The notes: generated from the letters alone by a model not told the origin. DNA of 64,000 bases from Candidatus Terraquivivens ruidianensis (GCA_023267975.1 JALNLA010000004.1:62001-126000), one strand, 5' to 3'. Shown: positions 8,821 to 18,580, numbered from the stretch's first letter. Translations and numbers: made by a program.

Positions 8821-9873
8821 GTGAGGGCGCGGATGGGCGCGTTCATAAACATCGAAACACCCGTTATTGAAAATTTCTTGGGAATATTTAAAGCATTTTC
8901 TAAGATAGGGTTAGGTTCTATGGAAAGCCTGAGGAAAGCCTTGCCTACCGTCAGTTTCGACGAATTTGAGCACCATATTGGCCATGATGTCATATTAGAG
9001 TTGGACAAGATGCCTTCCATTAAGGCCTACAAGATAAAGCCTTCTGGTAAAACATACGACGTGGTTGCCTGTGATACTTCGGTCATAAAGCTGGCTGATG
9101 GACCTTTTGGCTATCTCGCTGCTTTGAGGGGGTCGGTAGTGAGGAAGGGAAGCTCTGGAGATATTGAATCATGGATAATCGGTCCTCTCATCTTTTTCGT
9201 ATCCCTTGAAGATAGCATGCCTTTGCTCGCCTCTGTATCGGAGTTCATGGGTGTCCAGCCTATGAATGAAGATTTTGAGACAGTACATAAAAGCATCAGC
9301 AGCCTACTCGAGAAGTGGCTTCAGCGTTCATTAGCATCGACGTTTTCTGACTCGATACTGCTGTTTGATGGTTCGCTGACGGCTGGGCCGGCAGACAATT
9401 CCTTACAACTAATTCGTGAGACGTTAAGCGAGGCTGAACGTAACGACAACGTCGTGCTCGCTTTTTCAAAATCAACTCACTTATCTTATATGGGAATTAG
9501 GATAACTTCCCTATTGCCGAACTTGGACCCTCCATGCGTGGTTGATGTAAGCGACGCTGTGTGCTCGCCCCTTAGGATGCATAAGTTCGGTAGGATACTC
9601 GTATCCCATTTATCTAAGACTTTCTTTCCCTACAGGCTTGACGTAAGCGGAAGGAAAATAGATGATTGTTTGCTCGCAATAGGCAACCTTATCAGCAGCG
9701 ATGCCTTGATATATGGCTATCCAGAGACCTTGTTACTAGCCCACAACTACTGTACCTTTAACAAGTTGGACGTGTTGGCACTACAAAAGCTGCTGAGGCA
9801 GGAGTTTAACATAGATGTTTTTAACATGGGCGACGTAAGAGATAGCCTTTTCAATCCATTGGACGGACAGTAG
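8821..9873 (+). CDS. nurA: NurA-type 5'-3' nuclease for DNA end resection
   Basis: NurA is a Mn-dependent 5'-3' exonuclease that partners the HerA hexamer in archaeal double-strand-break end resection. This 350-residue protein shows the NurA core: an acidic strand VVACDTSVIKL (Asp85) and a second acidic motif LLFDGSLTAG (near 190), with a downstream SKSTHLSYMG segment. Its stop is 2 bases before the herA-like gene, the classic gene pair. Mre11 and Rad50 are not adjacent, although they often are. The GTG at 8821 lies about 26 bases from a TATA-like element; an ATG at 8833 is the alternative start. Confidence 0.8.
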   Translation: MRARMGAFINIETPVIENFLGIFKAFSKIGLGSMESLRKALPTVSFDEFEHHIGHDVILELDKMPSIKAYKIKPSGKTYDVVACDTSVIKLADGPFGYLAALRGSVVRKGSSGDIESWIIGPLIFFVSLEDSMPLLASVSEFMGVQPMNEDFETVHKSISSLLEKWLQRSLASTFSDSILLFDGSLTAGPADNSLQLIRETLSEAERNDNVVLAFSKSTHLSYMGIRITSLLPNLDPPCVVDVSDAVCSPLRMHKFGRILVSHLSKTFFPYRLDVSGRKIDDCLLAIGNLISSDALIYGYPETLLLAHNYCTFNKLDVLALQKLLRQEFNIDVFNMGDVRDSLFNPLDGQ

Positions 9874-9875
9874 AA

Positions 9876-11369
9876 ATGAAGATTTTTTCTAAACAAAAGG
9901 ATACATTGGATATATTGGCATTTCCTTCGGAGGTTGTTGTTGAAAAAGGACAATATCTCATTATGAATGAGGGGGACAAATTTATGCTGGCTCAAGTGAT
10001 AGATGTAAGCTATGCCGACATTCCTGGAATACTCGAGGACGTGCTACGAGAAGTTTCATTAGAAGTCGTGAGCCATGAGAACATCTTTGACCCTTTCGAG
10101 ACAAAATCGCTAATGATGATGATAAAGGAGGTAAGGGTGATAAGGTGTAAGATAAGGTGTATCGTGGAAGGGGGCAGGGTCGTGCATAACAGCTCATGGC
10201 TCCCTTCAAGGTTTAGGTCAGACATATACGCCGCAAGAGTAGACCTACTGAGGAATATGATGGGTTTAATGGGTAGGCGGAGAGTTTGCATCGGGACCAT
10301 TGGGGACGAAGATTTTTGGGTTGACGCGGAATCCTTCGACGGTAGACTGACCATAATAACCGGGAAGAAGGAGACCGGGAAATCCCACATAACGAAGCTG
10401 ATATCGACTACGTTAGTTGATTATGGAGCCTTGGTCATAGTCCTTGATATTAACGGAGAATACGTAAACCTAAATAGGAAAGTCGATGGAAGTCGGAGTA
10501 ACCTAGCCGTTCGACATGAAGTGTTAGAACCAGGTAGGAACTTCAGGGTTAGAACAGAAGACGTTGGGCTCAGAACTCTTATGGATATACTGATTCATGT
10601 TTATGATACACCATCCAGCAGCTGTAGAGAGTTCTTTAGAATATGGAACATAGTAAAAAAGGAAAAAAGTAGAGTTACCCTCAGAAATTTGATGGATGCC
10701 ATCCAAAGGGCACAGTTGCATGAATCTGTGAAGGAGGCACTGATGACGAGGCTTATGGCTATGGAGGCCACTGGTATAATTACTGATGAAGGAGACGACA
10801 TACCGTCATTTGAGGATGTCGTTAAGTATACCGGTGGCAAAATGATCGTGGTTAACCTTAGGGACCTGTTGCCCTCGACGAGAAGGATGGTTGTTGAGTA
10901 CCTGCTCAGCAAACTCACTGAGTTGTTGCATGTAAAGAGGTTACCTCCTGTATTTCTTGTGGCCGAGGAGGCGCACCTCTACCTAAGGGATACGTACTGG
11001 GACGATATGATAACGAGGATGAGACATTTAGGTCTCTCACCGATATTCGTGACGAACCAACCTGATTCCATACCCGAAACGATATACAGGCAGGCGGACA
11101 ACATAATCCTCTTCAACTTCACCAACGAGGCAGACCTAGAGGCCATAGCAAGGACTTCACGTATGGATTCCGAGAGCGTAAAGGCAATAGCAGCCTCCCT
11201 GCCTCCGCGCTACTGCTTGCTCATAGGTTACTTAGTCAAGGACATCCCTGTCGTGGTTAGGGTTAGAGACGTCGATGTCGAGACGATGGGTAAAACTAGA
11301 CTATTTTTTGATATGTTTGACAGGCAACAAATACATATACCGAGAGTGTTAGACGAGCATATAGCATGA
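9876..11369 (+). CDS. herA: HerA-type hexameric DNA translocase
   Basis: HerA is an FtsK/HerA-superfamily ATPase that drives NurA-mediated resection. The 497-residue protein has an N-terminal HAS-type beta barrel (roughly 10-100), Walker A ITGKKETGKSHITK near 161-174, Walker B VFLVAEEAHLYL near 365, and a downstream Arg-rich RQADNIILFN region for the sensor and arginine finger. Length matches archaeal HerA. It follows nurA by 2 bases and its ATGA stop/start overlap couples it to the Ogg glycosylase gene. Confidence 0.88.
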   Translation: MKIFSKQKDTLDILAFPSEVVVEKGQYLIMNEGDKFMLAQVIDVSYADIPGILEDVLREVSLEVVSHENIFDPFETKSLMMMIKEVRVIRCKIRCIVEGGRVVHNSSWLPSRFRSDIYAARVDLLRNMMGLMGRRRVCIGTIGDEDFWVDAESFDGRLTIITGKKETGKSHITKLISTTLVDYGALVIVLDINGEYVNLNRKVDGSRSNLAVRHEVLEPGRNFRVRTEDVGLRTLMDILIHVYDTPSSSCREFFRIWNIVKKEKSRVTLRNLMDAIQRAQLHESVKEALMTRLMAMEATGIITDEGDDIPSFEDVVKYTGGKMIVVNLRDLLPSTRRMVVEYLLSKLTELLHVKRLPPVFLVAEEAHLYLRDTYWDDMITRMRHLGLSPIFVTNQPDSIPETIYRQADNIILFNFTNEADLEAIARTSRMDSESVKAIAASLPPRYCLLIGYLVKDIPVVVRVRDVDVETMGKTRLFFDMFDRQQIHIPRVLDEHIA

Positions 11370-11989
11370 GCAGTGTTATGAATAGATATATGAAGATTTA
11401 TGAAGAGAGACGTGATGAGATAGAAAGGAGACTTAGAGAATTTAAGGGGATGCTTCAAAAGAGCGACGACGACGTATTTGCAGAGCTTTGCTTCTGTATA
11501 TGCACCCCTCAAACTAAGGCAAGGGCTGCAGATAGGGCAATATCTGCTATGAAGGAAGGGTCGCTATTATCTCGTGGAAACGAGAGCAGCATAGCATCTA
11601 TGTTAAGAAAGCATGGCGTTAGGTTTCCTGAGACAAAAGCCAAATACATAGTGGCTGCGAGGGCATACTTAAAATTGTTAAAGAGCTTGCCATCGGACGC
11701 TTTTAGGGCGAGGGGATGGCTCGTTCAAAACATAAAGGGCTTAGGCTATAAGGAAGCGAGTCATTTTCTAAGGAACGTAGGCTACGAAGGGTTGGCAATT
11801 TTGGACAGGCATATATTAAGGGGCATGAAGGAAGCTGGGATTATAAAGGAGGTACCGAAGAGCTTGACGAAGAAAGCGTATATGGAACTTGAGAAGAAGC
11901 TCATACAGTTTGCCAGAGATTTGGGTATAAAACTCGAGGTTCTTGACCTCATTATGTGGGCGGACAAAACAGGGGAAATATTCAAGTAA
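11366..11989 (+). CDS. ogg: 8-oxoguanine DNA glycosylase/AP lyase (Ogg2 family)
   Basis: This 207-residue HhH-GPD protein resembles the archaeal Ogg2 type (Methanocaldococcus Ogg-like), which removes 8-oxoguanine and cleaves the AP site. The helix-hairpin-helix and catalytic block KGLGYKEASHFLRNVG supplies the Schiff-base Lys, and AILDRHIL supplies the catalytic Asp. FCICTPQTKA near the start is a family motif. No C-terminal iron-sulfur cysteines are present, unlike endonuclease III. It is coupled to herA by ATGA, giving a repair operon. Confidence 0.85.
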   Translation: MSSVMNRYMKIYEERRDEIERRLREFKGMLQKSDDDVFAELCFCICTPQTKARAADRAISAMKEGSLLSRGNESSIASMLRKHGVRFPETKAKYIVAARAYLKLLKSLPSDAFRARGWLVQNIKGLGYKEASHFLRNVGYEGLAILDRHILRGMKEAGIIKEVPKSLTKKAYMELEKKLIQFARDLGIKLEVLDLIMWADKTGEIFK

Positions 11990-12001
11990 ACGTGACGTGT
12001 C

Positions 12002-12946
12002 TTGAGCACTATTAGGATAAGCGAAGATCTTAAGAATCTTCTATATAGCTTGCCAGAGATAGACGTTGAAAGCTTACTGGAAAGTTATCGGAAACCTATG
12101 CGACAATCGATCAGGGTTAACACACTAAAGGCCAAGGAAGAGGATATTGTCAGTATGCTAAGAGAAAAGGGCGTAGAGCTCGAGAAGATACCTTGGACAA
12201 GGTATGGCTACTGGGTTGTAAACAATGTAAACGTGGCCAGCATGCTGGAACACGTGCTCGGCCTCGTGTATATTCAGGGCGCAATATCCATGGCGCCGGT
12301 AGAGGTGTTATCGCCTAAACCTGGTGAGCTCGTTCTGGACCTCTGCGCCGCTCCAGGCAGTAAAACTACGCAGATAGCCCAAATTTTACAGGGAGAAGGT
12401 GTGATAGTTGCTAATGATGTTAATGCTAAGAGAATAAGGGCACTATCCTCTAACGTTCAGAGATGCGGGATTATAAACTGTATCATTACCCAAGCTGATG
12501 GAAGGAAGTTTCCTTTATGGGCCAAAAGCTTCTTTGATAAAGTTCTCGTCGATGCACCATGCACGTCGCTCGGCATAGTAAGCAAAGATTGGGGTGCTGC
12601 GAAAAATTGGAGCTTTCGAGCTTCCGAAAGACTATCCAAACTACAACTCAGCTTAGCTATTTCTGGCTTCGATTGTCTGAAGGCTAGTGGCACGATGGTT
12701 TATGCTACGTGCACGCTTAGTCCACAGGAAAACGAGTGGGTCATAGAGCACCTCATTATGAGTAGGCCGAATGCACGTTTAGAGAGCATAAAGCTAGAAG
12801 GATTGAAGATGAACAAAGGGCTTCTAGAGTGGCAACATAAGAAGTTTAATCCTGAAGTCGAGCGATGCGTAAGGGTTTACCCCTACGAGCATGAGGCCGA
12901 GGGGTTCTTCATAGTGAAGATAACGAAAGAAGGTGAGGGTTCATGA
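12002..12946 (+). CDS. NOL1/NOP2/Sun-family RNA cytosine-C5 methyltransferase
   Basis: The protein (314 aa) has SAM motif I VLDLCAAPGSKTTQIAQIL (near 110), motif IV with the first catalytic cysteine VLVDAPCTSLGI (near 183), and motif VI with the second, YATCTLSPQENEW (near 235). These are the two cysteines of the m5C mechanism. It targets tRNA or rRNA; which one cannot be seen. A TTG start 12 bases after ogg and a 4-base ATGA overlap with the PUA-type gene keep it in the nurA operon. A second NSUN enzyme is encoded at 17085. Confidence 0.88.
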   Translation: MSTIRISEDLKNLLYSLPEIDVESLLESYRKPMRQSIRVNTLKAKEEDIVSMLREKGVELEKIPWTRYGYWVVNNVNVASMLEHVLGLVYIQGAISMAPVEVLSPKPGELVLDLCAAPGSKTTQIAQILQGEGVIVANDVNAKRIRALSSNVQRCGIINCIITQADGRKFPLWAKSFFDKVLVDAPCTSLGIVSKDWGAAKNWSFRASERLSKLQLSLAISGFDCLKASGTMVYATCTLSPQENEWVIEHLIMSRPNARLESIKLEGLKMNKGLLEWQHKKFNPEVERCVRVYPYEHEAEGFFIVKITKEGEGS

Positions 12947-13401
12947 AAAGGACGATTCTATTAAGCTCTTCGAAAAGCTCAGCGTTCCAAACCATGCTTG
13001 AGAGACAATATGGTACTAAAGATTTTTCGGACAAAATTTTGATTCAAGTCGGTGAGGATAAAATTAGGTTGACGACGAACGATACGGTAAAGGTTGCAGA
13101 AAAGATGCGGGGCGTGCAATCTTTGGGTTTATATGTAGCAAAAGTTAAAGGACAAGACGTCGTACTCTCAATTGAGGGGTCGCAACTCCTTTGCAACAAT
13201 ATTAAGAAGAACCGAATAGAATTAACTGAAGAGCAGGCTAGGCTTTGGATGGTAGGGGCGCCAATACAGTTTGAGAGGCTAATCGCGGCAAAGTACGTCG
13301 TTGCTTTTTACAAGAACATATGTCTGGGATGTGGACGAGTTTCGGCAGACGGTAAAGTTTACCCCCAAGTGCCTAAATGGAGGCGTATACAACAGGAGTG
13401 A
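12943..13401 (+). CDS. PUA-like RNA-binding protein partnered with NSUN methyltransferase
   Basis: A 152-residue protein overlapping the NSUN gene by ATGA. The C-terminal half (roughly 85-152) has a PUA-like feel, with a glycine-rich turn and a conserved KNICLGCGRVSADGKVYP segment holding a CxxC. Proteins of this type are commonly encoded next to, or fused to, NSUN/RsmF-type methyltransferases and help bind the RNA. I infer it is the RNA-binding partner of the upstream enzyme. Last gene of the operon, convergent with the glycosyltransferase gene. Confidence 0.55.
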   Translation: MKRTILLSSSKSSAFQTMLERQYGTKDFSDKILIQVGEDKIRLTTNDTVKVAEKMRGVQSLGLYVAKVKGQDVVLSIEGSQLLCNNIKKNRIELTEEQARLWMVGAPIQFERLIAAKYVVAFYKNICLGCGRVSADGKVYPQVPKWRRIQQE

Positions 13402-13414
13402 GTTCGAGACATTT

Positions 13415-15685
13415 TTAGCTGGTTGAGAGCGTTATCCTGTACGGTAAGTATTTATTGGTATGATATATTGCGTATCCGCTCATCGTACCAAACTGCGATA
13501 ATGTACCTATGTCTTCTTGAAGAATTATTGCTGGGGTCATCCAACCTTCTGTAATATCCATAGCGTTAATGCTGAAGAGCATCTTATGCTTTATATCGTC
13601 TGGCAAGGAGGATAATAGTTCGGACAGATAGCTTCTGTAATCATTAAACGTAATGTTCTTAATGTTGCTGTAGTAAAGCGTATCTGGCCATGAGGATGTT
13701 TTGAGTACTATATAATCGAGTTTCTTACCAAGAAGCTCTGCATATTGCGGCTTTATCTTCACGTCTAAACTCCCTAACATTATTTGTTTTGAATGCGTCC
13801 TGATAACAGGCGAGAGCTTGTCCAGAAGATACAGGATACTTTTTACACACGCTTCATCATCGTCTTGAAATTTACCCAGTAAATATATACCGTCAAAGTT
13901 AAAGTCCTTAATAACCCTTAATGCGTTTAATGTAAAGAAGTCAGCATAAGGCTGCTCAAATAAGACGTATGTGCCGTCTGGTTTTAGTATTCGCTGGAAT
14001 TCTATAAACCCAAACTCGTTCAGTACCTCCCCATGAAGCACTTTTAACCAAACAGACTTGTAGCCGTGTACACCGTAACGTATGCTCAACCTTTCTGGTT
14101 CAAGATATATGCCCAGCATGACAGAAACACCTCTCCTCTTTAACTCATCTACCAAACCTTTTAAGTCCCGAAGGGACCAGCTGAAAGAAGATATCGTAAA
14201 CTTAGAGTATTCTGATACACGTACATGTTCGTCGTATTTTATGTACGTGTTAACGAAATCTATGCTAAACGGTATAACGACATGGGTTACGTTGTACCTG
14301 TTTAAGAACTCGTCCACGCCGTAACCTTCTTTTAAAACAAAAGCCGAGTCCAGACTTTCAATTACGCCAACCCTTATTGGCAGAGTTGGAGCCTTGACGC
14401 CGGCAGGTGTTGGAAACGTTGCTATCGTAACTAAGAAAAGCATAACAAGAGCTATGACCACCCATTTTGATACTACGCTTAGATTAATCTTTTGAAGCTT
14501 TGATATGTCAAAGAGGAGGGCGACTATCCTGCTAGAACCGAATATTCCTGCCGCCAACACGATGACGCCATATATACCAATTTCGTTAAAACCTAAGTTT
14601 GTAAGATTTCCAATGTATGCCAGGTCGTACCCATTACACAATCCTATGCTTCCAACAAAGAAAGCATATGCGCTAATATTCAACATGATTAGGTTTAACT
14701 TATAGTCTTTTTTCTTAAAGTACAAAGCATAAATCAGCAAGAATGGTAGAGCCCATGTTATATACTGAACGTTTACCTTCACAGATGTGGCAAGAAACGT
14801 GAGTAGCGTTAGTGTTGAACCTTTGATGAGTATCTCGTTTATGTCCGCTTCACGGGCCAAAATTTTAACAAATAGCAACGCGATTGCAACGATAAATATG
14901 GCTGTGCTTACATATCCTAAACTCGTGGAACCTACGATTCCAGAAAGCACGACCCAATAGGTGAACTGGCCTATGTTATTAAAGTGAAAGAAAAGCTTAC
15001 CAAGGTAAGATACCGGGTCGTAAAGGAAAGGAATTGAAGATATGACTGGTACTATAGATGCGTATAAAAGGTACTCTACTGCTTTTCTTTTGAAGTCACC
15101 GTATTGAGTTTTCTTGATATAGAGCAGCATTGGTAGAACGAGTAACCCTGGGAAAATTTTTACACTCGTGCCAATACCGAGCAGAAGTGCGCTTAACCTG
15201 TATTTCCCCCTAAACATGCTGTATACTGATGTGAGACCAAAAAGGGCTGCAATAGAATCGAACATACCCCATACTGAGGAAATGAAAAACGGAAGCGGGT
15301 TTAGGAGCCATAAAGCTGAAATTTTTATGGCCAAATGCTTGTCATCTTTAAGCAACATGACGAGTCTGTAGAGAATGAACCCGATGAGTATGTCGGAGAT
15401 TATTATGGGTAACTTCACAAAAAATGCAAACATGTTTAGACTCTGTGTAAACCCGTATAACAACGAGGATAACGAAATCCAGTATAGCCAGATTGGAGGG
15501 TAAGTGTAGAAACCCCAAGGATAGTTTGGTATCTCTTCGACCTGATAGACGTTTATGCCATAGTATGCTGTCATCTCCCCTGCTTTCAACCAAGTAAACA
15601 TGTCTATAGGGTGGCCAAAAAAGGGCGCAACGGCCAATCGTACTACCAAGCCGGCTACAACTATTGCCAGAAGCTTTTTATCCAT
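13415..15685 (-). CDS. Membrane glycosyltransferase (GT-C / GT87-like) fused to a TIM-barrel-like extracellular domain
   Basis: The 756-residue protein has two parts. Residues about 1-430 carry roughly ten to twelve hydrophobic segments with an early acidic loop (HPIDMFTWLKAGE) and a YPPIWLYWISL segment, as in GT-C glycosyltransferases of the DUF2029/mannosyltransferase group that use polyprenyl-phosphate sugars. Residues about 440-756 are soluble and, after the last membrane segment, predicted outside the cell. They show alternating strands and helices (LKGLVDELKRRGVSVMLGIY; VIKDFNFDGIYLLGKF) resembling a glycosidase-type TIM barrel, without recognisable catalytic carboxylates that I can name. 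Such a fusion is uncommon. The gene is monocistronic by spacing. Confidence 0.6.
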   Translation of the reverse strand: MDKKLLAIVVAGLVVRLAVAPFFGHPIDMFTWLKAGEMTAYYGINVYQVEEIPNYPWGFYTYPPIWLYWISLSSLLYGFTQSLNMFAFFVKLPIIISDILIGFILYRLVMLLKDDKHLAIKISALWLLNPLPFFISSVWGMFDSIAALFGLTSVYSMFRGKYRLSALLLGIGTSVKIFPGLLVLPMLLYIKKTQYGDFKRKAVEYLLYASIVPVISSIPFLYDPVSYLGKLFFHFNNIGQFTYWVVLSGIVGSTSLGYVSTAIFIVAIALLFVKILAREADINEILIKGSTLTLLTFLATSVKVNVQYITWALPFLLIYALYFKKKDYKLNLIMLNISAYAFFVGSIGLCNGYDLAYIGNLTNLGFNEIGIYGVIVLAAGIFGSSRIVALLFDISKLQKINLSVVSKWVVIALVMLFLVTIATFPTPAGVKAPTLPIRVGVIESLDSAFVLKEGYGVDEFLNRYNVTHVVIPFSIDFVNTYIKYDEHVRVSEYSKFTISSFSWSLRDLKGLVDELKRRGVSVMLGIYLEPERLSIRYGVHGYKSVWLKVLHGEVLNEFGFIEFQRILKPDGTYVLFEQPYADFFTLNALRVIKDFNFDGIYLLGKFQDDDEACVKSILYLLDKLSPVIRTHSKQIMLGSLDVKIKPQYAELLGKKLDYIVLKTSSWPDTLYYSNIKNITFNDYRSYLSELLSSLPDDIKHKMLFSINAMDITEGWMTPAIILQEDIGTLSQFGTMSGYAIYHTNKYLPYRITLSTS

Positions 15686-15736
15686 GTTGCCACCCTTTTC
15701 GAATAAGGTTGACCTTTATTATGTAAAAAAGTTTCG

Positions 15737-16609
15737 TTACGTCGCACGGGATAATATCTCAAATATAGCCCTTGCGGCTAAAAATTCCGTCACCTCATCA
15801 TACGAAATCTTGCGAAGACAGACAACATCGCAGCCGACAATTTTTCCTTTTATGCTTCTAACGAGTTTCGTAAACTCTCTAAAGCCTATACCAGAAGGCT
15901 CTGGATGGTCAACAGCAGGCGCTATCGAAGGGTCGAACACGTCGATATCCAAAGACACGTACACTTTCTTACCCCTTGTCAATGTTGACAGAATCCTAAT
16001 GGCAGCGTTCAGCCCCTTCTGTGATAGGAGTTTCTCAGAGGTGATAAGGGATATTCCCTTCTTCTTTGCATAAGCCAGTTGCTCTTCGTCGCCTGACCTT
16101 ACGCCTAAGACTGCAGCCTTTTTAAACATTCCTTCCTCCGATGCCCACCTGAGCCATGTCGCATCGTTCAACCTTTTATCTACCGCTACATCCTCGCCGA
16201 TATAGTCAAGCTCAACAATCTTCTCGTCTATGTAACTTTCCCGTAGGTCGCAGTGAGCATCAAAAACCACTAATGTTACTTCCTTTGGCATGGCTTTGAG
16301 TGCATGGTATGTCGCAAGGTGACCGCCGCCGAGCATTAAAGGAAGTTTGCCCTCCAGCAATATGGATGATGCTGTTTTTGTGACATTGTCCAACTCAGCA
16401 TAAGAGGTTGGCTTTATGTCGCCGATGTCGTAAACCTTTGCCCTCTCGAGAAGATTTCTCTTGGATATTATGTCGAATGTCTCGATGAACCAACTAGCGT
16501 CCCTTACCGCCTTCACGGATTCTGCAGCCTTTTTTCCTAAGATTACGCCGAAGGCGATGACGTTCGATTCCTCCCTACTGTAGAGGTTGGTTATAAGCGG
16601 CTTACTCAT
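15737..16609 (-). CDS. Arginase/agmatinase-family ureohydrolase, substrate uncertain
   Basis: The 290-residue protein has all binuclear Mn ligand motifs of the ureohydrolase fold: the His in MLGGGHLATYHA, DAHCDLRES (DAHxD), and SLDIDVFDPSIAP (SxDxDxxDP). Two places differ from standard agmatinases: GGGH replaces GG(D/E)H, and the loop after the metal site reads AVDHPEPSG rather than the usual GTGTPEPGG. Metal binding should be intact, but the substrate loop is altered, so agmatine, guanidinobutyrate, formiminoglutamate or another guanidino compound all remain possible. It stands alone on the reverse strand. Confidence 0.75.
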   Translation of the reverse strand: MSKPLITNLYSREESNVIAFGVILGKKAAESVKAVRDASWFIETFDIISKRNLLERAKVYDIGDIKPTSYAELDNVTKTASSILLEGKLPLMLGGGHLATYHALKAMPKEVTLVVFDAHCDLRESYIDEKIVELDYIGEDVAVDKRLNDATWLRWASEEGMFKKAAVLGVRSGDEEQLAYAKKKGISLITSEKLLSQKGLNAAIRILSTLTRGKKVYVSLDIDVFDPSIAPAVDHPEPSGIGFREFTKLVRSIKGKIVGCDVVCLRKISYDEVTEFLAARAIFEILSRAT

Positions 16610-16728
16610 AAACCTCTTCCGCTCCCTACCACCTTAAACGACTTACCAAGTAGGAGCGTTATAAGTTATGTTGTCAGCTTAGAAGCATGCTCAACAGTTA
16701 AATTCTCCCTGAAGAAATACGGATACGG

Positions 16729-17082
16729 ATGGATGGTATTAAGAGGTTAATAAGGACAAATACCATTAGGATAAAAATAAGGAGAGAACTTGGCGGTCAG
16801 GACTGGCTAGACATAACCCAGCTTGTAGTTAACTTTTTCCCGAAGCTCATCCACGCATTTGAGGAGGCTGACACTTCCTTTCAGGAAAAAACCTCAACAT
16901 ATCCACCAGAGTATTACGAGCTCTTTGTTCGTCCCGCTGTCGTGGTACTTCCACTCAAAGAAGCTGATGAGCTAATCAGGAATTTGGAAGAAAAGACGTC
17001 CACGAAGTTTAGCGAGGGTTCGTTTAGGGTATGCTTTGATGGAAAGCACTACACAATATCCGTTGAGTATCCATGCGGGTAG
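16729..17082 (+). CDS. Conserved-looking small protein of unknown function
   Basis: A 117-residue soluble alpha/beta protein that I do not recognise. It begins MDGIKRLIRTNTIRIKI with a basic amphipathic start and has ELFVRPAVVVLPLKEADELI in the middle. It ends in a likely beta hairpin containing FRVCFDGKHYTISVEY. It ends 2 bases before the convergent NSUN gene. A TATA-like TTATAAGTTATG lies around 16660. No membrane segment or known motif is visible. Confidence 0.55.
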   Translation: MDGIKRLIRTNTIRIKIRRELGGQDWLDITQLVVNFFPKLIHAFEEADTSFQEKTSTYPPEYYELFVRPAVVVLPLKEADELIRNLEEKTSTKFSEGSFRVCFDGKHYTISVEYPCG

Positions 17083-17084
17083 CA

Positions 17085-18458
17085 TTAGCTTGCCTTTCTG
17101 AGCAGGGCTACGAAGAAACCATTGCACATATCACGGTGTGGATAAAGCCTTCTGCATTCCTCCAAACCTAAAAGCCCTGGTGAGCCTAATTTTATAGGAG
17201 CGGCTTCAAGATGAAAATCAGGATTCGATGTGAGGAAGTCTTTAATCAAACCCTCATTCTCTTCAACTGTGATGCTACAAGTACAATATACGAGCAGGCC
17301 ATTATTTTTTACATACCTCGCAACATTATCCAGCATTTTCTTCTGTATAGCTGAAAATTTCTTTATGGTAGTAGGCTTGACAATCCATCTGTAAGAGGGT
17401 TCACGCCAGAATAAACCGGTAGAACTGCACGGTGGGTCAAGTATCACGACGTCGGCATACAAACGCGTTGGCATATCCCTAGTAGCGTCGCAGAGGATAG
17501 CGTCCGCACCCTCAACTCCTAAGCGTCGTGTGTACGAAAGATAGGTCTTTAACCTATGCGGCGAGATGTCAACAGAAAGGATTCTAGCTTTATTCTGTGC
17601 GTAGATTGCAATTAAAGAAGTTTTTATGCCAGGAGCTGCGCACACGTCAAGGAATCTCATGCCGCTCTTTGGCTGAGTAGAGATGATGGAGAATACGCTC
17701 GAGAAGTCTTGGACAGTGATGAGTCCACGTTTGCATACCGCTAAATCCCTTATAGGCTTAGACTGGATTATTTTGTAAAGTAAAGGAGCTCTCTTGTCCC
17801 TCTCAAACTTAACACCATCCCTTTCAAGCATCTCTAATATTTCCTCCTCAGACATCTTCAGTCTGTTTAGGACAAAATATGTCGGCGGCTTTTCGTTGCA
17901 AGCCTGCATCAGTTTGACGGCCTCTGCTTTACCTAAAATGTTAAAAAGATATTCGACAAACCATCTGGGATGCCCGTATGCAAGACCTATTTTTTCTAAT
18001 TCGTCCCCACCCTCTGCTACCTTACCCTCAAGCTTTAATGCATACAACTTACCGAGTAACGGCTCTAATGGCATCATCCATTCTTTTCCGAAGACGTTCC
18101 TCGCTGCTTGGACGAATTTAGTAGCCTCGAGCCTGCTACATCCTTTTACGAGTACTTGATTGGTAAAAAGTTCCAGAAGGACCTTCCGATCAAGCCAAAA
18201 CCGCTTATCCTTTATCACTTTACTGACAATCTTAGCTAAAAGGCTCCTTCTTGTTCCGTGCTCCCAGATTAACCTCCTTGCAATTTCTATCGATTTTATG
18301 GGATATCTTTTTTCACGTGTAATCTCATAAAGGCACGACTTAAGGGAGTGCCCTGTCTCCTTATGTCTCACATACGCTTGCACTACAGCTTTTAGCGCCG
18401 CACCTAAAACATCCGGGGGTGTCTCGACTAACCATCGACCCGAATCATCGGCACTCAT
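17085..18458 (-). CDS. NSUN/RsmB-type RNA m5C methyltransferase with long N-terminal helical domain
   Basis: The protein (457 aa) has a helical N-terminal half (about 1-200) and an RNA-recognition plus Rossmann C-terminal half. SAM motif I is FLDVCAAPGIKTSLIA (near 275), catalytic motif IV VVILDPPCSSTGLFW (near 342), and motif VI YCTCSITVEENEG (near 408), so both catalytic cysteines are present. The layout resembles RsmB (NusB-like domain plus methyltransferase) more than the shorter enzyme at 12002, and the two probably modify different RNAs. Confidence 0.85.
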   Translation of the reverse strand: MSADDSGRWLVETPPDVLGAALKAVVQAYVRHKETGHSLKSCLYEITREKRYPIKSIEIARRLIWEHGTRRSLLAKIVSKVIKDKRFWLDRKVLLELFTNQVLVKGCSRLEATKFVQAARNVFGKEWMMPLEPLLGKLYALKLEGKVAEGGDELEKIGLAYGHPRWFVEYLFNILGKAEAVKLMQACNEKPPTYFVLNRLKMSEEEILEMLERDGVKFERDKRAPLLYKIIQSKPIRDLAVCKRGLITVQDFSSVFSIISTQPKSGMRFLDVCAAPGIKTSLIAIYAQNKARILSVDISPHRLKTYLSYTRRLGVEGADAILCDATRDMPTRLYADVVILDPPCSSTGLFWREPSYRWIVKPTTIKKFSAIQKKMLDNVARYVKNNGLLVYCTCSITVEENEGLIKDFLTSNPDFHLEAAPIKLGSPGLLGLEECRRLYPHRDMCNGFFVALLRKAS

Positions 18459-18580
18459 GCTTAAGACCTAGACCTAGCCGATTGTTAAATAAGCTTCCGG
18501 ATAAGACCGACGCATTGTTACTGTGTAAATGGGACCCAAAACATTAATATGTTAACATTTTTAAATAAATCCTAAGGATG

